Assembly (NCBI GenBank): GCA_035504075.1
Contig: DATJSO010000002.1
Span: 1-5,890, forward strand
Direction: 5' to 3'
DNA length: 5,890 nt
Origin: DATARH01 sp035504075
GTDB taxonomy: Bacteria; Pseudomonadota; Alphaproteobacteria; ATCC43930; CGMCC-115725
Shown here piece by piece: positions 1 through 4,437 of the stretch (position 1 is the first letter of the stretch; every line of letters starts with the position of its first letter). A program made the position numbers and the translations under genes. Under the pieces are notes generated by a model that had not been told where the DNA came from, did no database searches, and saw only the letters and a list, made by a program, of their open reading frames with translations.

Positions 1-1477
1 GCTCTTCGCCGTAGCGCGGGTCGGGCACGCCGACCACCTGCACATCCTGGATCTTGGGATGGCGGTAGAGGAACTCCTCGATCTCGCGCGGATAGATGTT
101 CTCGCCGCCGCGGATCACCATGTCCTTGATGCGCCCGACGATGTTGCAATAGCCCGCGTCATCGATCGTCGCCAGATCGCCGGTGTGCATCCAGCGCGCC
201 GGGTCGATCGCCTCGCGGGTCTTCTCGTCGTCGTTCCAGTACCCGAGCATGACGAGATAGCCGCGGGTCAACAGTTCGCCCGGCTCGCCGCGCGGCACGG
301 TCCGGCCCTCGGCATCGACGATTTTGGCCTCGACATGCGGCAATACGCGGCCGACCGTCGCGACGCGGCGCTCGATCGGGTCGTCCGTCGTCGTCGCAAA
401 ACTCGCCGGGCTCGTTTCGGTCATGCCGTAGCCGATGATGATCTCGGACAGATGCATCACCGCGACGGCACGCTTCATGACCTCGATCGGGCACGGGCTG
501 CCGGCCATGATGCCGGTACGCAACGACGTCAGATCGAAGCGGGCGAATTCGGGATGGTCCATCTGGGCGATGAACATCGTCGGCACGCCGAAGAGCGCAG
601 TGCAGCGCTCGGCTTCGATCGTCTCCAGCGTCGCCAGCGGGTCGAACCCTTCGCCGGGATAGATCATCGCCGACCCGTGCGTCAGGCAGCCGAGGTTGCC
701 GATAACCATGCCGAAGCAATGGTAGAGCGGCACCGGGATGCAAACCCGGTCGCGCTCGGTGAATTTCATCGCGTCGGAGATGAAAAAGCCGTTGTTCAGG
801 ATGTTGTGGTGGGTCAGCGTTGCACCCTTCGGAAAGCCGGTCGTGCCCGATGTGAACTGGATGTTGATCGGGTCGTCGAACTGCAACTCATGCGCCAGTG
901 CCGCCAGCCGCTCATGCTCCGCGCGCCCGCCGAGGCCGGCCACGTCGGCGAAGCCGATCATGCCGGCTTCGCGGTCGCCGCCGATATTGACCACGAGCCG
1001 CAGCCCTGGCAGGCGCGCGGCCTGCAGATGGCCGGGTGCGCAGGTTGCCAGTTCCGGCGCCAGCTCGCGCAGCATGCCGACATAGTCGCTCGTCTTGAAG
1101 CGCGAGGCGGTGATCAACGCGACACAGCCGGCCTTGTTCAGCGCATATTCGAGTTCGGCCAGGCGGTAGGCGGGGTTGATGTTGACGAGGATCAGCCCCG
1201 CCTTGGCGGTGGCAAACTGCGCGACGCACCACTCGGCATTGTTCGGCGACCAGATGCCGATCCGCTCGCCGCGCCCAAGGCCAAGCGCCAAGAGGCCGGC
1301 GGCGAGGCGGTCCACCTGCTCCTTCAGCTCACGCCACGTCCAGCGGATGTTCTGGTGCCGCGCGATCAGTGCGTCGCGGTCGCCGCAGCATTCGACGAGC
1401 TTGTCGAAATAGACGCCGATCGTATCGCCGATGAACGGCGCAGTGCTCGCTCCGTGCACATAGCTTGCCGCCGCCAC
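1..1477 (-). CDS. AMP-forming acyl-CoA synthetase (fatty-acyl-CoA ligase), C-terminus cut by window edge
   Basis: Predicted to activate a carboxylic acid, probably a medium- or long-chain fatty acid, with ATP to an acyl-adenylate and then to the acyl-CoA, in the cytoplasm. The frame is open from a GTG at 1477 to the left edge (492 codons). It carries the ANL-superfamily landmarks in order: the phosphate-binding loop TSGTTGFPKG (residues 209-218), YGMTETSP (350-357), TGD (432-434) and the hinge/ribose-binding block GRIKDMVIRGGENIYP (448-463). The sequence resembles the ACSF2/FadD-type branch rather than acetyl-CoA synthetase. About 50-60 residues are missing, including the region with the catalytic A10 lysine. 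The GTG is chosen because GGGAGG (minus strand, 1483-1488) lies 5 nt upstream and the following residues read as a normal N-terminus for the family. It lies 111 bp downstream of the methyltransferase, so co-transcription is possible but not shown. Substrate chain length cannot be read from the sequence. Confidence 0.95.
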   Translation of the reverse strand, partial: MAAASYVHGASTAPFIGDTIGVYFDKLVECCGDRDALIARHQNIRWTWRELKEQVDRLAAGLLALGLGRGERIGIWSPNNAEWCVAQFATAKAGLILVNINPAYRLAELEYALNKAGCVALITASRFKTSDYVGMLRELAPELATCAPGHLQAARLPGLRLVVNIGGDREAGMIGFADVAGLGGRAEHERLAALAHELQFDDPINIQFTSGTTGFPKGATLTHHNILNNGFFISDAMKFTERDRVCIPVPLYHCFGMVIGNLGCLTHGSAMIYPGEGFDPLATLETIEAERCTALFGVPTMFIAQMDHPEFARFDLTSLRTGIMAGSPCPIEVMKRAVAVMHLSEIIIGYGMTETSPASFATTTDDPIERRVATVGRVLPHVEAKIVDAEGRTVPRGEPGELLTRGYLVMLGYWNDDEKTREAIDPARWMHTGDLATIDDAGYCNIVGRIKDMVIRGGENIYPREIEEFLYRHPKIQDVQVVGVPDPRYGEE

Positions 1478-1550
1478 GTCTTCCTCCCGCCGAATCCGGC
1501 CGCCGTTTTACCAGCCTACGGCCGGCCGCAACAGGCGCGCAGTCAACCCC

Positions 1551-1577
1551 GACGGCCGGGGGCGGCGCCGCGCCGTC
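1551..1577 (-). terminator. weak GC-rich hairpin after the methyltransferase gene
   Basis: GACGGC (1551-1556) and GCCGTC (1572-1577) are perfect 6-bp inverted repeats around a 15-nt loop. The loop itself holds most of the self-complementary decamer GCGGCGCCGC (1562-1571). The structure starts about 12 nt past the methyltransferase stop codon on the minus strand. No T-run follows, so it does not look like a classical intrinsic terminator. In DNA this GC-rich such hairpins arise often by chance. Confidence 0.2.
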
Positions 1578-1588
1578 GCGGGCCCTCG

Positions 1589-2233
1589 CTACTCAGGGCG
1601 CGCGCCGGCGGTGCGGCCGGTGACGGCATAGAGCGGGTCCTGCGCGTCTTCGACGTATTCGGCCAGGCGGTGCAGCGCAACGTCGCCGAACCCGGCGGCG
1701 AGCAGATAACGCGCGACGAGCCGCGCGTGGTCGTCGTCGCCGAGATGGTGCCAGATCCGTACCGCCTTCGTCGGAAAGCAGCGGTTCGAAAAGCTGATCG
1801 CCACGAGACCACCCGGCCGCAACACGCGCGCCGCCTCGCGCAACACCGCGACCGGCTGCTGCAGATATTGGATCGAGACGCACACCGTGACCGCATCGAC
1901 GCTCGCATCGTCCAGCGGCAGGGCGGGATCGCGGTTGAGGTCCTGCACAAAATGCCGGCCGAAGCGCGGGTTGGCGGCGAGTTCGGCCGCGTTCATGCCA
2001 TGGCCGATGATCTCGGCGTATTCGGTTTCGGGCGGCAGGTGGCTGACCCAGCTGCTCATCAGATCGAGGATGACGCCATGCGCCGGCAATACGCTGCGAT
2101 AGAACTGGGTCAGCGCCGCGACGGCATGCTCGTCGATGTGGTAGACGAGCCGCGGCTCGGCATAAAACAGCGCGTCATCGTCGCTGTCGATCTTCGCGAA
2201 GGCGCCCGGCGGCAGCCCCAGCGTCTCGTCCAT
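1589..2233 (-). CDS. class I SAM-dependent methyltransferase-like protein (Methyltransf_11 type), 214 aa
   Basis: Predicted cytoplasmic methyltransferase of the Rossmann-like class I fold; the acceptor is unknown. The fold order is visible. Beta1/motif I is VILDLMSSWVSHLPP (54-68), followed by a second strand/helix region EIIGHGMNAAELAANP (74-89). The motif II/post-II segment DASVDAVTVCVSIQYLQQP (109-127) comes next, then the motif III-like helix and turn REAARVLRPGGLVAISFSN (132-150). The usual glycine-rich E/DxGxGxG loop is replaced by DLMSSWVSH. I recall related DL(C/M)SSW sequences in bacterial and plant proteins annotated as SAM-dependent methyltransferases, so this is probably a subfamily trait rather than damage. 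No signal peptide or membrane segment is seen. The ATG at 2233 is preceded by GGGAG and AGG about 11 and 7 nt upstream. The stop is TAG. Codon use matches the neighbours. Confidence 0.92.
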   Translation of the reverse strand: MDETLGLPPGAFAKIDSDDDALFYAEPRLVYHIDEHAVAALTQFYRSVLPAHGVILDLMSSWVSHLPPETEYAEIIGHGMNAAELAANPRFGRHFVQDLNRDPALPLDDASVDAVTVCVSIQYLQQPVAVLREAARVLRPGGLVAISFSNRCFPTKAVRIWHHLGDDDHARLVARYLLAAGFGDVALHRLAEYVEDAQDPLYAVTGRTAGARPE

Positions 2234-2392
2234 GGCTTTGCCTGCTCCCGCCCGGTTGGGTGCCCTCGCCGCGTCTCAGCCGTATATGGCCGCGCCGGTC
2301 GCCGCGGCGCAAGCTTGCCGGCGCTCGCCGCTGGCGCAAGGCAGTCCGGCCGCGCCGGCAGCCGCAGCGCCGGGACGAAACCGAAATGCCCC

Positions 2393-2602
2393 TCAAGCCC
2401 GGTGCAGCAACGGGCGGTCGCGCTGCATTTCGCGCTCGATATGGCTGCGGAGCAATTCGACGATCCGCTCGTGCTCGCAAATTTCGTAGTCGAGCGCCCG
2501 CTGATAGTCAGCGTCGCCGACGGCGGTCCGCTGCCGGCGGAGGCGTGCGATCTGCCGGATTGCCGCATCAATGCGCGAGCATTCGTAAGCGAAGCGATGC
2601 AT
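2393..2602 (-). CDS. small charged alpha-helical protein of unknown function, 69 aa
   Basis: I do not recognise this protein. It reads from MHRFAYECSRIDAAIRQIA to a C-terminus ending LLHRA. It is rich in Arg, Glu, Ile and Leu in heptad-like spacing (residues about 9-25 and 34-60), with a short GDAD turn at about 31-34. This suggests a two-helix hairpin or short coiled coil. That layout is loosely like YdcH/DUF465 small proteins, but I see no diagnostic identity. No signal peptide or membrane segment is present. The ATG at 2602 is preferred over an in-frame TTG at 2620 because GGAG (2610-2613, minus strand) sits 7 nt upstream of the ATG. A TATAAA box lies just above that. Codons are G/C-ending as in the neighbours, and this frame looks more protein-like than an overlapping 174-codon frame on the same strand. 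It starts 150 bp after the kinase stop and ends 159 bp before the methyltransferase. Confidence 0.65.
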   Translation of the reverse strand: MHRFAYECSRIDAAIRQIARLRRQRTAVGDADYQRALDYEICEHERIVELLRSHIEREMQRDRPLLHRA

Positions 2603-2625
2603 TGTCGTACTCCGAACCAAAGTAA

Positions 2626-2656
2626 TTTATACAAATGATCGATAAGCTAAAGCCAA
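2626..2656 (-). promoter_or_regulatory. candidate promoter of the small protein gene
   Basis: On the minus strand there is a TATAAA -10-like box (2626-2631) with TTGGCT (2651-2656) upstream as a -35-like element. The spacer is 19 nt, slightly long. The -10 box ends 23 nt before the ATG at 2602, which leaves room for a short leader containing the GGAG site. The box lies in an AT-rich spacer in an otherwise very GC-rich window. Bases were matched by eye only. Confidence 0.4.
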
Positions 2657-2720
2657 CGATGAACTTCCGGTGCTTCGGCTTCCTCGATACACTTGCCGAA
2701 TTTTGATGCAGAGTGTAACG

Positions 2721-2752
2721 ATAGGGTTAATTGGAAACTTCATTAACCATAT
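2721..2752. repeat. AT-rich inverted repeat (operator-like dyad or hairpin) abutting the kinase stop codon
   Basis: The arms are ATAGGGTTAAT (2721-2731) and ATTAACCATAT (2742-2752). They are reverse complements at 10 of 11 positions, separated by 10 nt. Arm centres are 21 bp apart, about two helical turns, which suits a dimeric DNA-binding protein. The right arm contains TTAACCAT (2743-2750), the known half-site motif of the alphaproteobacterial regulator CtrA. The second TTAA lies 12 nt away rather than the usual 7. The dyad ends at the base next to the kinase stop codon, so as RNA it could also form a weak 3' hairpin. No T-run follows on the minus strand. Confidence 0.45.
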
Positions 2753-4306
2753 TCAGCAGAAGAGCGCACGCCGCGCGGCGGCCAGCGTCGCGTCGGCATT
2801 GCCCGCGGCGTCGATGCGGGTCCACTCGACCGCGCCCGCGGGCTGCGCGACCTGCAACGCCAGTACGTCGCGCGACGCATCGGACGCATCGCCCCGGCGG
2901 GCGCCCAGCCGTGCCGCCATCGCTTCCGCCGGCGCCTCCAGCCACAGCCCGGCGAAACCAACGCCGGCGTCGGCGGCAACAGCGGCAAACGCGCCGCGCT
3001 CGTCGGGGCGCAGCGCGACGGCATCGATGATCACCGAGTAGCCGGCGCGGAGCGCGACGGCGGCGCGCGCGCACAGGTCGCGGTAGACGCGTTCGGTAAC
3101 CTCGGGCGCATAGGCTGCCGGCGGCAGCGGTTGTTCCGGCTCGCTGCCGAAGCGCAGCTTGCGCAGCACATCGCTGCGCAGCACCCGGGCGCCCGGCCGC
3201 CGCCCGACTGCCGGGGCGAGACCCGCCGCGAGGGTCGATTTGCCGCTGCCGCTGAGGCCGCCGATCGCGATGAGCCGCGCCGGTGCCGGGGCAAGCGTCG
3301 CTTCGGCCGCCGCCAGATAGCGGCACGCCTGCGCGTTTTCGGCCGCCGGGTCGGCGCCGCCCCAGCCATGCTCCGCCATGGTCGCCGTCACATGCGCCCG
3401 GATCGCCGCGCGCAACGCCAGAAACAGGGGCATCGCGGCGAGGCCGTCATCCTCCCCGGTCAGATCGAGATAGCGGTTCAGCACGAGATTGGCGAAATCG
3501 CACAGACCGCGATGATCGAGGTCCATCAGCAGAAAGGCGAGGTCGTAGAGCACGTCGATGCTGGCGAGATCGTCGGAAAACTCGATGCAATCGAACAGAA
3601 CCGGCTTCTCATCGACGAGACAGACGTTGCGCAGATGCAGGTCGCCATGTACCCGCCGCACCTCGCCGGCGTCGCGCCGCCTATCGAGCAGCGGACCGAG
3701 GCCCTGCAACTCTCGCCGCAACGCGGCGGCGACCCTGTCGATCTGCGCGGCGGAAAAGCCGGCTGCCCGCCGTTCGCGCAGCACGCCGATCGCGGTCTCG
3801 GCAATGGCGGCCATGGCGGCGCCGCCGCCCTGCGCCGGGCATCGTTCGGCGTCGGCATGAAAGGCGGCGATATGAGCGCACAGCGCATACAGCAACGGCG
3901 CGGCCAGCGCGCCGCGCGCAGCCATGTTGTCGAAGAGGTCGCGCTGATCAAAGCGGCGCATAACAACGACAAAATCGATCGGTGTGCCGCTGCCGTCCTC
4001 ACCGCGGCCCCATTGCAGGCGCCCGTCGGCATGCCGGCTGATCGCCCGCACCCCGAGGTAGATCTGCGGCGCGGTGCGGCGGTTGAGGCGCAATTCGGCG
4101 GCGCACGCAGCCTGCCGCAGCGCCGGGCTGGAAAAATCGAGGTAGGGATATTTGACGGCGCGTTTCAGCTTGTACGCGTAACCGCCGGCCAGGAACACCA
4201 GCGAGCAATGCGTTTCGACCACCTCCACGGCGCCGCCGTTCTGCGTATACGAGGTCGGGTCGCGCAGGAATGCGATGACCTCGCGCTGTTCGTCTCCGCT
4301 CGCCAC
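2753..4306 (-). CDS. bifunctional aminoglycoside-phosphotransferase-like kinase / P-loop kinase fusion, 517 aa
   Basis: Predicted cytoplasmic ATP-dependent phosphotransferase made of two kinase folds; the natural substrates are unknown. Numbering is from the GTG at 4306. The N-terminal half (about 1-330) is APH/protein-kinase-like. It has the lysine-bearing strand YKLKRAVKYPYLDFS (45-59), the catalytic loop HGDLHLRN (220-227, D222) and the metal-binding segment DCIEF (239-243). The C-terminal half (about 340-517) is a P-loop kinase. It has Walker A GLSGSGKST (350-358, K356), RSDV (377-380), IIDAVALRPDER (426-437) and an Arg-rich lid near 466-476. The architecture matches proteins usually annotated 'bifunctional aminoglycoside phosphotransferase/ATP-binding protein' (COG2187 plus COG0645). 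The family name does not imply antibiotic resistance. The frame stays open upstream to 4468 and would overlap the divergent gene. GTG 4306 is preferred because GAGGGG (4313-4318) lies 6 nt upstream and the family-like sequence begins there. The stop is TGA. Confidence 0.93.
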   Translation of the reverse strand: MASGDEQREVIAFLRDPTSYTQNGGAVEVVETHCSLVFLAGGYAYKLKRAVKYPYLDFSSPALRQAACAAELRLNRRTAPQIYLGVRAISRHADGRLQWGRGEDGSGTPIDFVVVMRRFDQRDLFDNMAARGALAAPLLYALCAHIAAFHADAERCPAQGGGAAMAAIAETAIGVLRERRAAGFSAAQIDRVAAALRRELQGLGPLLDRRRDAGEVRRVHGDLHLRNVCLVDEKPVLFDCIEFSDDLASIDVLYDLAFLLMDLDHRGLCDFANLVLNRYLDLTGEDDGLAAMPLFLALRAAIRAHVTATMAEHGWGGADPAAENAQACRYLAAAEATLAPAPARLIAIGGLSGSGKSTLAAGLAPAVGRRPGARVLRSDVLRKLRFGSEPEQPLPPAAYAPEVTERVYRDLCARAAVALRAGYSVIIDAVALRPDERGAFAAVAADAGVGFAGLWLEAPAEAMAARLGARRGDASDASRDVLALQVAQPAGAVEWTRIDAAGNADATLAAARRALFC

Positions 4307-4317
4307 CCTTCGCCCCT

Positions 4318-4329
4318 CGATCGCGATCG
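4318..4329. repeat. 12-bp perfect palindrome upstream of the kinase start
   Basis: CGATCGCGATCG is identical to its reverse complement. It lies 11 nt upstream of the chosen kinase GTG and shares one base with its ribosome binding site, inside the 131-bp divergent start region. It could be a small operator. It could equally be a chance run of GATC/CGCG words common in this base composition. Confidence 0.25.
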
Positions 4330-4424
4330 GCCGCACTTTATCCGAGGCGCGCCGAAAATGCGTCGCGGCGCTCGCTTGCGAGGCCGCGCGACCGTATTGT
4401 TCGCGTCCCGGCGGGAAACGCGGC

Positions 4425-4430
4425 AGGAGG
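4425..4430 (+). promoter_or_regulatory. consensus Shine-Dalgarno site of the ThDP enzyme gene
   Basis: AGGAGG sits 7 nt before the ATG at 4438. This is an ideal anti-SD match and spacing, and it fixes the start of the rightward gene. I could not find a convincing -35/-10 pair for either direction in 4307-4424; TATTGT at 4395-4400 lacks a properly spaced partner. Confidence 0.8.
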
Positions 4431-4437
4431 GGCAGGC

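Noticed and set aside
1500..1550. Possible promoter for the acyl-CoA synthetase (minus strand TTGACT with TAGGCT or TAAAAC downstream)
   Set aside because: The TTGACT hexamer is a good -35 match, but the nearest -10-like boxes are 22 nt or more away. The alternative TTGCGG/TAAAAC pair has a 15-nt spacer and poor matches. It is not good enough to call.
2309..2318. 10-bp palindrome GCAAGCTTGC in the gap upstream of the methyltransferase
   Set aside because: It is a short isolated palindrome with no adjacent promoter elements or repeat partner and is probably chance.
2110..2634. 174-codon frame on the minus strand overlapping the small gene and the methyltransferase start
   Set aside because: It has a Ser/Ala/Arg-rich composition without helical periodicity, no good ribosome binding site, and it overlaps the start of the well-supported methyltransferase. 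The 69-aa frame at 2393-2602 is better supported.
59..2638. 859-codon open frame on the plus strand
   Set aside because: It runs antisense through the acyl-CoA synthetase, the methyltransferase, the small gene and their gaps. Its product is a low-complexity Arg/Asp/Ala/His-rich chain without motifs, as expected for an antisense frame in very GC-rich DNA. The minus-strand genes carry clear family motifs and ribosome binding sites.
2743..2750. Canonical CtrA binding site
   Set aside because: The TTAACCAT half is present, but the second TTAA is 12 nt away instead of 7, and the taxon is unproven. It is kept only as part of the dyad observation.
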